The notes under the pieces: generated by a model | Told to the model about the DNA's origin: nothing | Database searches by the model: none | The model's input: the letters and a program-made list of their open reading frames with translations, nothing else | Shown: positions 46,489-58,788 of the stretch, one piece after another | Position numbering within the stretch: the stretch's first letter is position 1 | Layout: each line of letters begins with the position of its first letter | Made by a program: the position numbers and the translations under genes | DNA from: Struthio camelus | Taxonomy: Eukaryota; Chordata; Aves; Struthioniformes; Struthionidae | DNA: 64,000 nucleotides | Direction: 5' to 3' | Assembly (NCBI RefSeq): GCF_040807025.1 | Contig: NC_090968.1 | Location: forward strand, 434,001 to 498,000

Positions 46489-47088
46489 GGCTTGGGCTGT
46501 GCGCTGGGAGGCAGCACGGTGTGAGGGGGCTACAGCCCGTGTGCTCGGGCACACAGGGACGCTCACGTGGTCACTACCCTTCCCGGCATATACACACATA
46601 AACACTCGTGCACACTTACAGACCCATATTGCGTGTGCTCCAAACGATGTCCTCGTGCACAGCTGGAAGCAGCCACCCTGCTCCCCCACAGTCCACGTGT
46701 GCCAGGCACACATGTACAGCCCTGGCCCACGGGCAGGCACACTCGGGCTGTGGCGCTGGCAGTTCCCCGAGTCCCACCGCCCCCACCGCCCGGCCCGACC
46801 CGGTCCAGCCCGTGCTGGACGTCCCCCACGCAGCTCACCTCCACTCTGCAAGCACGCCCCGTGGGAGCCCAGCCGCCTCTGCCAGGCAGGGCACGAGGAG
46901 GCACAGGCAGCGGTGCCTCTGGCGAGCGGTACCAAGGTCTGCTGCCAGCCCCAGAGCACGAGCCCAGCACCAGCCCCAAAAGCCTTGCTCGACCCCCCGC
47001 GCCTCACACCCGAGCTTGGCACGAGTCTGACCACCAGGCAGCTGGGCGAGACTCTGCAGCCGCCCGAGGCAATGCAGCAGCGCTGCGC

Positions 47089-47136
47089 TGTCACAAGAGG
47101 TTGGGGCCGTCACAAAGGGCCGTCACAAAGGGCCCC
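47089..47136 (-). promoter_or_regulatory. Triple TCACAA motif upstream of TMCO5-like copy 3 (perfect tandem)
   Basis: Here an A-to-G difference at 47109 makes the two 13-bp units identical (ccgtcacaaaggg twice). On the minus strand it also converts the second of two adjacent upstream ATG codons to ACG. Confidence 0.35.
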
Positions 47137-48525
47137 CGAGAGCGCTGGCCAGGGGTGGCCAGTGCCCCCCGGCAGGCACCCGCCTCTTGTGCTCCCCCAG
47201 CCTCCTCCCCGGGCACGGAGGCCTAAAGCCCAGGGCTGGAGATGGGAGGAGAAAGCCCTGGGGAAGCCCTTCATCCCCACAGCCTCTGCTGCAAGATGCC
47301 AGCTGGCCTGGCCCAAAAGGGCTCTGCGCTAGAGCCCAACCACTGGGGACCCTGTGGCAGCAGGGGCAGACAGGCAGACGCCTTTCCCAATGCATGGCAG
47401 ACTCATTTCCCGCCATGGGGATGGTGGCCTTGCTTGGCCCACAGCTCCCAAGCCGTTCCTCTGAAACAGAGGCCAGCCTCCAGTCCCCTTTGCACGGAGA
47501 GCAAGCCAGCTTTCTGTGCAACAGTTGTGGCCAGTCACTCCCTGTGTCCTCTGAGCCGGCCTGCCTTGTTGGGGTCTAGCGGTCAGTGGCACAGGGCGCC
47601 GGCAGGAGCCAGCAGGGCAGCAGGGACAGGCGTCGCACCTGGAGCCCACACGTTGCCCAGAGCACAGCCCGGTAGGGGCATGCTTAGACTCATGTCATGG
47701 CTCTTCACTAATGGGCGGGTATCAGATCTACTGGCAGAATGATGAACACTAACAGAAGCGCAGATCTACTAGCAGAATTGCTAACAAGGCCATCTCAAGT
47801 ACAAGGAGATCCCATAGGGGCCCCTGCACTGTGTGCTTCCCAGGGAGATAGCTTGGAGTGGGCCATAGCTGATGCATCGCATGGCGGGTATGCTGCCTCT
47901 CTCTCACATCTTGCATGCAGATCAGAGACACTGCAGGTTCAGTTCTCGGACGTGCTCCCCAACCAACAGCATACCGAGAAAGAGCACGCCAACACCCACT
48001 CCCCCTATCAGCTAGCTGAGAGAGAGGAGCTTCCCGCTGATGCCAGCTACCCACAGCTATTGTCTCGCGGGAAGCTCAGGGGCTGTGCTCCAGCGGGCAG
48101 ACCCCTCACGCGCTATAATCACCCTTTTCGCAGTGTTGTCCTGGAGCGATCAGTCCAGCCTTGCTGATCCGCTGCGCTTTGGGCCTGGGAATCTGCGGGG
48201 GACAGATCACTAAGCCTCAGGGAGACAAGCTGTGCCTGTGCTGTTTGGCAGCCACCCTTAGTTTTCATGCTTAACGCCCGAGCTCTCCTTCCTCCTAGCC
48301 GTAAGCTTATTGAAGCCAGCCTGGACACCAGTTTGTCCACAGCACAGGCTCAGGTGACAGGTATTTTTTTGCAGTAAGCGGTCATTCCTGCGAGAGCCTA
48401 CTGTGACTGACCAACAACGCCTACAATGGGAGAAGGCTCAGAGGGCAAGGTGCCCCATGAATCGCAAGGACAGTGTAGGATGCAGCTCACTAACCGCAGC
48501 TGTTGCACACAGACCTGACCAGCGT

Positions 48526-48721
48526 TGTGACGCTGAGCGTGTCTGAGACTGGAAATGGCAACCACATTGGTATTGTGATTGGTATTGTGCTTGAACTGTC
48601 TAGCTAGATGTTGTTCACACTTGTACTGTGATACACTTGAATTGTGCTCTCAGGGCATTGCTGAATCATTGTGCTAAATCAACACCCCCTGTAACATCAG
48701 ATTCCCTCAAAAGAAACTTTT
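48526..48721 (+). repeat. Dispersed repeat, copy B, unit 3
   Basis: Short form without the 7 bp, as in unit 1. Confidence 0.6.
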
Positions 48722-48726
48722 GAGGC

Positions 48727-48928
48727 CTGTGAGGGTGACGGAGCACTGGCAGAGGTTGCCCGGAGAGCTTGTGGAGTCTCCTTCGCTGGAGATTTTCAAA
48801 ACCGGCCTGGACGCGGTCCTGGGCAACATGCTCTAGAGGACCCGGCTTGAGCAGGGGGGTTGGACTAGATGATCTCCAGAGGTCCCTTCCAGGCTTGGCC
48901 ATTGCGTGCTTCTGTGTGATTCTGTGAA
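48727..48928 (+). mobile_element. CR1 LINE 3' end, unit 3
   Basis: Same insertion as in units 1 and 2. Confidence 0.9.
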
Positions 48929-51794
48929 CCTGACAGCCACTGCAGGCAAGGCTGACACTGATTATCACACGGCCAGCTGATGCTCTGGCAGGGTTTGGGT
49001 CTCATAGTTGCTCTATCAGAGCAAGCAGGCGCTTGCACGCGTCTTGGCCCACCGCTGTCCCTTCAGAAGTTCAAAGGTGTTGGTGTGTGCAGGGCGGATT
49101 CCCCTCCTCCCTCCCTCCCTCCCTCCACCTCCACTGATTACAGTGGGAGCTTAGACAAGGAGCTGGCATGCAGACAGCCATTTTGTGCTCACCAAAACTG
49201 GGGACAGGGGAATCCCCCCTCCTGAGAGTGTGTGGAGTGCACGGGATGGAACGGAATCCCGCTTCATGCCAGGGCCTTCTCAATGTATTGTTTACCTCCT
49301 CTAAATCAGTCCCTGAAGCATGAGGAAAGTAACTCCCTTCTTGGCCCTGTCTAGGAGTCCTGTCTTCTCATGAGATGGGAATAGGGCCTTCTAGCGGGAC
49401 ATTTCCGGCTGTAAGGGTGAGGCGGGGGCAAGGCCTGGACTCCTGGCAGGGACAGATACACTGTTTCTATCACTGTGTCAGAGCGGGCTTCTCTGTAATA
49501 AATGGGGATTTCCTCAGTGCAGTGCTTGAAGGTTGGGCTCTTCTTCCAAAGGTGGAGTCAACAATGCGCTCAAGGGCTTTCAGCCTGAAGGGGCCTGTTG
49601 CTTTTTGGGGGTTCTCCATGGGCTCGAGGCGATGAGCCCATGGGATGATGTGTTAGGGAAGGAGGGCTGGATTCAGCTCTCGCTTGTGGGTAGCCAGTGC
49701 TCCTGGAGGTGGTGAATGGTCAAGTGGTATCTCCCAAACGACAGGGCTGGAGACTGATTCCCATCCTTCTCCAAGGGAGTATGGAGCCACCAGGAGAGCA
49801 CAGGGCATCTCCAAGGGCACCACGTGCCTCGGGGTGGGCAGTGAATGGAGCTTCACAAAATCAGGTGGAGTCATCCAAAGGTAAAGGCCTAAACCAATGA
49901 ATGTGCAGGCCAGTGAGAGCCCTACAGTCCCACGAGAGGCAGTGGGGACCCCGGAGGCCCAGGGAAAGGAGCCTGGAGAGCGGTTCACGTCACCTTCAAT
50001 GAAAAGCCATGGGCTTGATCTAGGGCCACACCTGAACACAGCCTGAGCTGTTTGAAGTGCCCTGCGATTGCTCAGAGCATCGTCCATGGCCACCTACCCT
50101 TTGGTAGGGGGTTGTCTGTCCCGCGGGGTCTGCTTCCCACCCTGACCACCACGGCCAGGGCGGAGTCACCCTGTGGCCCCAGGGCACCACGGTCCGCTCC
50201 CACTGCAGAGCAGCACCCCCAGCTCGGGTCGCTACACAGGGGAAGGCTCCAGGAATGGCCGGGCAGGCCAGCGCCGATGCACTCACCTGGGGAAAGGCTC
50301 TTTGGGCAGCAGGAACGTCCCTGGAGAGCAGCAAAGCAACAACCGTGTGCTTGCAAGGAGGAATAAGCGAGCGAGAAGTCTGTTTCTCTGTGTGTCAGCT
50401 AAGGGCAGGCTGGTGTGTCCTGGGGGCAGCAGGAGCTGCCTGAGGAGCCGCAGGGCAGGGACTCTGGCGCTGTCCTGGAGGGAGGCGCTGGCACGAGGGA
50501 GCTGCAGGCCGTCTGGGGGCAGGGAATCTCCTTGACACAAGAACAAGGGGCACAGAGTGTCACTGTCCTCTGCTTCCTTGTGCCACTGGGGCCAGGGACA
50601 GTTTGGAAGCTGATGAGGCAGCTGACACCCTGCCCCTACCCACCCCTTCCCCCGTGCTGCTGTGCTTTCAAGGGGGCTTGGGCTGTGGTGTGAGTGCTAC
50701 TGTGCCGCAGAAACACGGGCCTCGACCCCTCGCTGCAGCCCCCACTGCCCTCCTGCCCCTGCCCTGCCGCCCTGCCGTCCTCCCCACGCTGCCCTGCCTC
50801 CTGACTCCTCTCCCCACACCGCAGGGCCCGGCAGTGCAGCAGGCGCAGGCACAGCCCCGCAGCTGCTGCCTGGTCCCCGGCCCTCCCCGCCTCCCTCCAC
50901 ACCAGGGCTCCAGCCCCAGCCAGGCAGCAGGTCCGGCCTCTCCCCCCAGCTCCTGGCCTGGCTCCTCCCGCACTCCCACCCCCTGGCAGGGAGCTGGAGC
51001 TGCCCTGGTCCCGGGCAACTGGCCAGCACCAGGGCTGGCATAGGGCCCGGGTGGACAGGCAGTGCGGGGGGGCAGTGGGGCAGGGCGAGCAGCCTCCCTC
51101 AGGGCCCCACGGCTGGGCCAGGAGGGATGAGGCCATGTGGCCAGCTGGGCTCCAGCTGCTGCTTTGATGTCAGCTCCATGGAGGGACCGTTGGGGTTTGC
51201 TCCCTTTGCAGGGGAATGGCTGGAGGCGGAGACCTTGCCGGGGCCTGGCCCAGACCGGGGCAGTGCGCTACTGATCAAATTGAAGGACGCAGCCCCCTTT
51301 TCCTCCACCAAAATGATCCACAGACTATTAGGGCACATGCGTTTAATCCACAGTACTCCTTATGGGACCGAAGGCAAAAGAAATGTGCTGTCCGTTCTTC
51401 TAGGTGAAAAAACGACGTTGGTTTGTGTCGCCATCTTTGCCCTTCTAGCTTCCAGGACTGTTAAAACAGCAGTGAATTTTGTGGTGGGAACAAAATTGAG
51501 AAAGGGTTTGTTGAAACGGCTTAAGAGAAAACCTGAAACAATTTCTGATTTTGTTACCTATAGGCCACAAAGATTATGTTACTCTTTTGCTATTCCCGAG
51601 GGGAAGGCATTTACAGCCACAGCTGAAAAGTGAGCTTAGGTTGTCCCAGTTGGGTCAGTCATTTTTCTCAACTGCTATTGTTTCTCTGTCTCTACTGCTG
51701 GGAGGCAACTCTCTGGACCGACTGAACTCAGTTATGCCTCTAGGATCTTTGGCTTGGGCCGGCATGAGGTGCTGCCATGCTGTGGTGGCAGAAA

Positions 51795-51938
51795 GAAATG
51801 CTAGAGAGGCTGTGGAGTCTCCCTCACTGGAGGTATTCAAAACCCAACAGGGCCCGGCCCTGAGCAACCTGCTCTAGCTGACCCTGACCATCTCCAGAGG
51901 TCCCTTCCACCCTCCGCCATTCCGTGGTTCCGTGACCC
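51795..51938 (+). mobile_element. Older CR1 LINE 3' fragment, unit 3
   Basis: Same fragment as units 1 and 2. Confidence 0.82.
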
Positions 51939-52569
51939 TGCAGTTGTTGATATTCAACTCTCAGAACAAGCCTGAGTTCTACCGGACGGAGGTGACGCCG
52001 CACTGCAAGCTCAAAAGCTTCCTGGTCTTGGGAGGTGCACAGACAGCGTATTCAGAGTGAGCAAGCAGGTAGATCTTCCTTTAAAAAGCAGAACCACTCA
52101 GAATTCACTGAGCTCAAGGGGAGGTCCTTGCCACCTCCCTCTGGTCTGCAGGAAACACATCTGGCTGCCCTTAGACAGTTCTCAGCCGTCCTGGATATCC
52201 CACCTCAGCTATTCATGCCTCAGCTAGGCATTACTTCCCCCCACTCCCCAGGAGCCCTCTCCTCCAGGCTTCTCCTCCTTCTTCCTAAGTGCTGGCTAAT
52301 TCCACAGATTCATGCCTTGCTTCTGCCTCCCTTTATGGTACCTACGATGACTTCTCTGAAGTTCTGGGGCCGCCTTTATACAGTCGCAGTTACCAAGCCA
52401 CGTGCAGGATTTTCCCCTAACTGCAGCCTGTTCCCTTTACAGCCACATACAGTCGTGTGCTCTACAGGCCCTCAAGCTGACAGCGCGCCAGAGAGAGCGC
52501 ACCTGAACCCTTGGAGGAGGTGAGGCACGTTTGGCTCCCCCACCCGCACGGCCCCCAGCAGAGGAGCCC

Positions 52570-55251
52570 ATGGAGGTAGGTGCCACCCACCCTCGCCCCT
52601 CACCCCACGAGCGGCAACACAGGCAGAGGGAAGGGGCTTGCTCTTCTTGCGCTGAGAGGGGCCATCGCACTGCCGCCAACGCCAAAAGGTTCGTCACCTC
52701 TCCACCAATCCTTTGAAAAGGGTGAGGGTCAGAGCTGCCAGGGGCAGGGCAGGGCTTGTGGACTTCTGCTGCAATTTGGCTGGGCGGCAGGGCACATACT
52801 CCTGCTGGGCTCACTTGGCTGACAGGCATGCTGTGCATCTGTGGCCAGTGCCGTGTGTGTAGCAAGAGGCTGCAGGGGTCTCCAGGAGTGCTGAGAGACC
52901 TCGTTGCCTCTTCCTCGGAGTGCACTTGCAGCTGTGGTGAGCTGCACTTGGAACTATGCTGCAGGCTGGGCTGTGCAAGGAAGCAGAGGTGGTCAGTGGG
53001 GTTTTGGGAAGTGCTGAGTCCCAAGCAGCAAGGGCATGCTTTTGAAGAGGGCAAGGAGAAAGGGCAGGGTGCCCAAGAATGGCAAGGATGCCCACGTTCC
53101 CCGGGGGCAGCATGTTGGTTCCTGAGCTTTCTGGCAGCTCCCAGTTCGTAAAGGAAGAGTTGCTCTGAGAACTGTCTGAATGCATGCTCCCCCAGCCTCC
53201 TGTGCTCTGCTGATGCGGCTGGTACTGGTGCAAAGAGGGACCTCTTCCTTTCCGGAGGAAGGAGGGAGGCAGATGTCGGCAATTCCTAGGCAGTTCCTGA
53301 GCCGGGACATTTTTCAATGTCTTTCCTTCCTCTCTTGCTGAGTTAGGAGGAGACTGACCCATGACACCTCCCTGTCATGGGAGGGCACCGAGGCCTTCCT
53401 GGGTGATAGGCACCAGTGCCTGTGTTCTTTCTTCTCATCCTGAAAGCAGCCTCGTGTGGGTTTCTGTGCCAATGGCTCTTCTGCACCGCTGCCTGCACCA
53501 TAGTCCGCCCTCCACACTGCCCTCCGCAGTCTTCCCAGGAAGGGCAATGATCTCGGCCTCTCTTTCTGCAGCGGAGTGCAGCATCAGCAGCTGAGGCACC
53601 TGCAACGGATGGCAGCTCCTTACCCTCAGCTCCCCCCAGCCCTCTGCAGCAGACAACACCAAGACCTGCAGCTCCAGACGCTACGTGTCCCATCTGCCTG
53701 GACACCTTGGACAACGTGGCCTACATAAAACCTTGCTTCCATAAGTTTTGCTTTAGTTGTGTGTTCCGGTGGTCGAAAACAAAGGCCGAATGCCCGCTGT
53801 GCAAGCAGGCTTTCCGATCAATTCTGCACACAGTGGTGGCAGAAGATGACTACCAGGAGCATGTCATCAGGCCCCCCGAAGATGGTTCTGTTGCCAGCCA
53901 TCAGCAACGGAGAGCTCCTCACCGCCCTGCCATCCGGAGGCGCCGTCACCCTGCAGCTCACCCGCAGCAGCCTTCCCCTTCTCCTCAGATGCGACCCTCT
54001 CCGCAGAACAGCAGCAGGCTGGAGGGGACCCGGAGGCACACCAGGCAGAGGCAGAGAGAGGGAGGGCTGCTGGAGCCACGCCAGAGGCTGTCCCCACAGA
54101 GGCAGGCCAGGGCTGACAGGAGACCTCAGGGGCATGCGGCAGCGACGGAGGAGGAGACGCTGAACTTCCGCCGCTCTCTGTACCGCACAGGGATGCGCGT
54201 GCAAAGGGCTCCCGCTGGCGGCCACCCCCAGGACATCTCGGCAGACTTCTTCTGCCGCAGCCCGGCCAGCATTCAGAGACTGCTGCCCTGGCTGCAGCGG
54301 GAACTGAGAGTCCTCTTTGGAGTCCACCAGACATTGCTAACTGTCACGGAGCTCATTGTCCTGACAAACCTGAGGAGGTACGACCTGGACAGTCAGGCCT
54401 TTGCTGAGGACTTAGAGCTGCTTCTGCTGAGTCGCACCGAGCAGTTCCTCCACGAGCTCATCAGCTTTGCCCGCTGCTCGTGCAGCATGGAGACCTACGA
54501 CCAGCAGGCCATGTATGGCTACCGTGCTCCCAGCCGGCACGAAGGAAGCCCCTCAGCCTCATTGAGCCTGGCAGCTGCTGCAGGGACGGCCCGGACTCCT
54601 GTGCCAGCCCAGAGCCCATCCCGAGCTAGTAGCCCTGGGCTCACGGAGCTTCCTGGCCCCTCGTACGCCATCCCCCACGAGCTTGCCGCAGCCACACAGT
54701 CTGCCCAGCAGCCGCGGCAAAGCTCTGATGATGGGGCAGCTCAAGCAGGAGGAGAAGCCTGGAGAGAGTTGCTGGCTCCTGCCGACCCCCAGGACAGTGA
54801 CTCCTCGTCAGACAGTTGTGTCCTTGTAGGGTCCTGGAAGCCCTGGGCAGAGGGAAGCCCTGAATGCATTGTGCTCTCCTCAGACTCAGAGCACTCAGCC
54901 GCGGCAGAGGAAAAGGAAGCTGGGCAGAATGAGCAGCCGCTCCATGGGTCCAGCCGGAGCTGCAGCAAAGCCAGCGGGAGCTGCTTGCCCAGCTCCGCCA
55001 TGCCGAAGGAAACTGGCTGGAGCTGCCGCAGCTGCTGCCCCACTGCCCCCAGGGAGGAGACAGAGCCCCGGCAGGGGCAGGTGGAGGATGTGGCTGGTTG
55101 CTCTGTGCAGGGCTGCAGCCAGATCCCCTTTGCTCCTGGCAGCGGCAGGCAATGCTCACCCGGGAGTCCCCGGCTGCCCAGAAAGAGGAGGGCAGGCAGC
55201 CCCGAGGCCTGTACCCAGCCCAGCAAGAGGCAGGCATGGCCTCAGCGTTAG
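52570..55251 (+). CDS. TOPORS-like RING E3 ligase, copy 3 (A217, Q385, Q393)
   Basis: Exon 1 is 52570-52575 and exon 2 is 53572-55251. The frame and RING are intact. Compared with the other copies, residue 217 is Ala, and two Arg codons CGA have become CAA (R385Q and R393Q). Both lie in the linker between the central domain and the SUMO-interaction-like motifs, and both changes are CpG-to-CpA transitions. They sit eight residues apart outside recognised domains, so function is probably kept. Confidence 0.85.
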
Positions 55252-57125
55252 GAAGGAGAGAGGAAGATGGCCAGGAAGCAGAGACGAGAGCAGCCAGAGA
55301 AGCCTGTGGCAATGGCGGCTAGGTAAGAAGACCGAAAGAAGTGGAAAACGGGCTGGACTGCTGCCCTCCAAGGGTTGTCTTCAGTGGTACAAGGTCTGGC
55401 AGTCAGCTGACTGTGAGTAGTGGCCTCCTTGGGAGAAGGTAGCAATGCTAGGGCAAAGACTGGTTCAGGTGTTCTTAATGAGGCGATGGAGGGCTCTCGG
55501 GGCAAGCTTGGAGTAGGAGTTGGACTAGACGCTGGCAGATGCAGGGCCCACACGGATGAGGAAGTCTGTCAGTCCCCCCAGCAGTTATTCTAGGAGATGG
55601 CTGTCTGAAAGCACCTTTGGCAGGACACTGCGGGGCCAGGTTTGTATAAAGACCAGTGCAATCCAGCTGGTTGCCGTGACAAATGCTGAGGAGAGTGAAG
55701 GGGTCCCTCGTGACTCACTTGCCTTCTGTCACCCTCTGCTCTCCCTTGGCAGGCAAGGAAGTGGTGGGTTTTCCGCACAGACCTGAGGTGCACCGAGCCC
55801 CTCTCCTTGTGTGTGTGTGGGCCTCCCACCAAAATGCCTGAGCTCCCCTGCAGCTGTTCCCCAAATGGCCCTGTCTGGGCTGGAGAACGGGGAGGCATAA
55901 AACTCCCCAGCATACACTTCTGGGGAGGAACCCTCTCAGCTTCCCCTCTGCTGGAAAAGTGGCTTGCCTCCGTGTTTCTGCTCCTTTCGCTCTCACCCCA
56001 CCTGCTCTAGGGGCTTTTAATCTCCTTGCGTGCCTTACTTCTTCCCCTTTGCGTTGCTGGCGTGCAGTGCTAACCACGGTGTTGGAGCGGGTGCCACCTT
56101 CCAGGTAAGAAGCTGGCCCTGGGGTTTTTCACCAGTGCTGCTGCTGGCTAAGGAGCTCGTCACCTGAACGCACTTAAGGCACCTGGGATGTGAGCTGCTG
56201 GAGAGCTGCCAGAGCTCAGGATGCAAGAAGACTGGCTTGAATTGTCTAGCTCTCCTCAGCTTGGAGGCAGAGCTAGCCCTGCCAGGACATGGCTTCCAGG
56301 CTGACAACCCTGCTTTGAAGCTTCTTTGAAGCAGGAGCAAAATCATTTCTGGGAGGTGTGTCACATTCCGCATGTCCGATGGCTGCTGAGGACCGGGCTG
56401 CAGCAGTGGTGAGCGTAGCTGTGGCTGTGGGGGTTGGCAGGGCTGAGCAATGCAGCCTCTGGCCTCTCTCCCCAGGCCCCCTGCAATGAGGTGAGGAACT
56501 GCTCACTGAGGTGAGCCCATCTCCATGCTTGTGCCTCAGGGGGCATGTTATTCCCAGCTCACAGAGGCCTTCAGCTTTCCCACATGTTAACTTAGGAGTT
56601 AACATCTCTGCCTGAAAGCAAACCCTGGGACTGCAACCTTGGCTAGGTTTTGGTAGGAACAACGGGAACTCCCAGCTCGATACAAAGGGAGGCACTCCCA
56701 GCGCAGCACCCTAAGCCCAGGCTGACGGAGGCAGGCTCTCTTGTGCTCCTGCTTTCTGAGCCAGGGACTCTGGGGTCCTTGGCTGCACAAAGGCACAGCT
56801 CCAGCTGAAGTGGTGCCGGTTAGACTCGCCAACCCAGCAGCCACTGTGTGCTCCGGCTTCCCTAAAACACAGGCGGCATCTCCCCTTCCTCCTCTCGCAG
56901 CTCTTCCAGAGAACACTTGTGCGCAACTAGCTTTCAGGACTGGTCTCTGATGTCCTATGGCTCCCTGTCAGCGTGAGTCAGAGAGGATTTGGGGCAAACT
57001 CCCGTCCTCAGGCTTTTCCCTTAGCCAGCACCAGGCAACACCATGCCGAGATGAGATTTCCCTCACTTGTCTATCGAGATATATTTCTCTGGAGTCACGA
57101 GAGTGATAACAGGAGTGCAGTGAGA

Positions 57126-57467
57126 AATTAAATAATAACACAAGCTTGTTCTTCCAGGAAAAAAGTATTGCCTACTCACCCGCAGGATTCCGCAGAGGCG
57201 CCAAAACCTCGTCCAGCTGAGATGCTGGGGAAGCTTCACCTACAGGCACACCTGCAATCAGAGAGGAGATTTGCTTCCCTTCTATACCATGACATACGTC
57301 TTTTGAGCCAGCATCGGGATTACAGAGGGGGAAAAGAAACGCTTAAAAAGAGACAAAGCTTGTCCTTGCCAGCAAAAAAAGTCTGACTCCTTACCAGTGG
57401 CGTCCTGCAGAGGCTCCCTTACCTCTCCCAGCTGAGCAGCTGGGTACGCAGTGTCCACGGGCACATC
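57126..57467 (-). repeat. Duplicated exon-like block, unit 3
   Basis: Same pair of 72-nt blocks, at 57466-57395 and 57251-57180, with the same splice-signal states. Confidence 0.5.
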
Positions 57468-58470
57468 GGTAAGCAGACACGGAGCAGCAGAACTGCGCTG
57501 GGCCGACAGTGAACACCCAGGGACTGGCTGAGGCCCAGAGGGGAGAAATGACCGTCCCCACACTTGCCTGCCTGCAGTGCGCTGGAGCTGGGAGAGAACC
57601 CAGGAGTTTGGACTCCCAGTCAGCCCTTCCCCTGCTCTACGCCAATGACCCCTGCCTTTCCGCTTCCCACACGTTCCGAGTCCCAGAGCACCTCGCCAGA
57701 GCAGGAGAGACTTCCAGTCTCTACCATTTCTCACTGCTGAGGACTTGCCTTTGCAATCTTGAGATCACGCCTAATTCAAGAAACTTTATTTTGAAGTGCC
57801 AAAATTCCTTCTGGAAACAACCACACAAAGCTCTGGAGCCCTCAGGACACATCAGCACATTAGCCCCACTGAGCTTCCTTTCTTTTGCTTGAACCAAAAG
57901 AACTAACTGCAGCGGCAGGTTATTCTTTCTTAGGCAAAGCTGCAGCACAAGCACCTCACCCGTGTTTCTCCCAGTGCCTTATAGGCAGCAGAGGGATGCT
58001 GAAGCAGGAGAATAAGGAGCTGGAGAATAAGTTCCATGTTTGCAGAGTGCTCTCCAGTGGCTCTCCCTCTCCCTGCCACGGGGCTCCTCAGCCCTTCTCT
58101 TCACCAGGGAAGCTCAGCTCAGGGGCTGTGTGGTGTCTCGTAAATGCTCGCCCATCTCTCACAGACTTTTCAGCACTCTTGCCGGCAACAAGGGACTCAC
58201 TAGAACAGCAGAGGCGGCGCATCCACAGCAACAGCTCTACACCTCCCCCCTTCCCCACTCTTGGCACTGAATCGGGAAAGCATCCGAGTTCCTCTGCTCA
58301 ACAGAGGCAAGGGCAGCCCCCCTCGCAACCTGGCCAAATGGTCCTTCCCAGAGACACGGCTGGCCGCAGGGGCACCTCCCTCCCAGGGCTCCCCTCCACC
58401 TCCACGGCACGATGGAGAACACAGCCTGCAAACGGATCCCACCGCTCCTGCCAAGGCTCTTTTGAGAATG

Positions 58471-58788
58471 TAGGGTAGTTACAGTGATAGGATGCTGTTA
58501 GGATAGCTAGCGTAGAGTTGGTTATCATAGTCTTAGCGTGTAGTTACTTACAGTATTCTTAGAGCAGTTGGAGTATCCTTAGGTCATTGTAATTTCTCTA
58601 AGGGTAGGAGACAGCTAGTCTGCCTGGCTATACTTAGGGCAGTTATTATAGTTATCATATAGTTACCATTAGCATTATTACTTATAGTTAGAGTTAGTTA
58701 GAGTTACTGTTCGTAGTTATCCTTAGGCCATAGTAATTCTTGCTGGAGGGTAGTTAATGTTAGAGGAGAGTATTAGGATGGTTTCAGA
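58471..58788 (+). repeat. Degenerate GTTA/TTAG-rich repeat, unit 3
   Basis: Same block as unit 1 with no length change. Confidence 0.75.
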
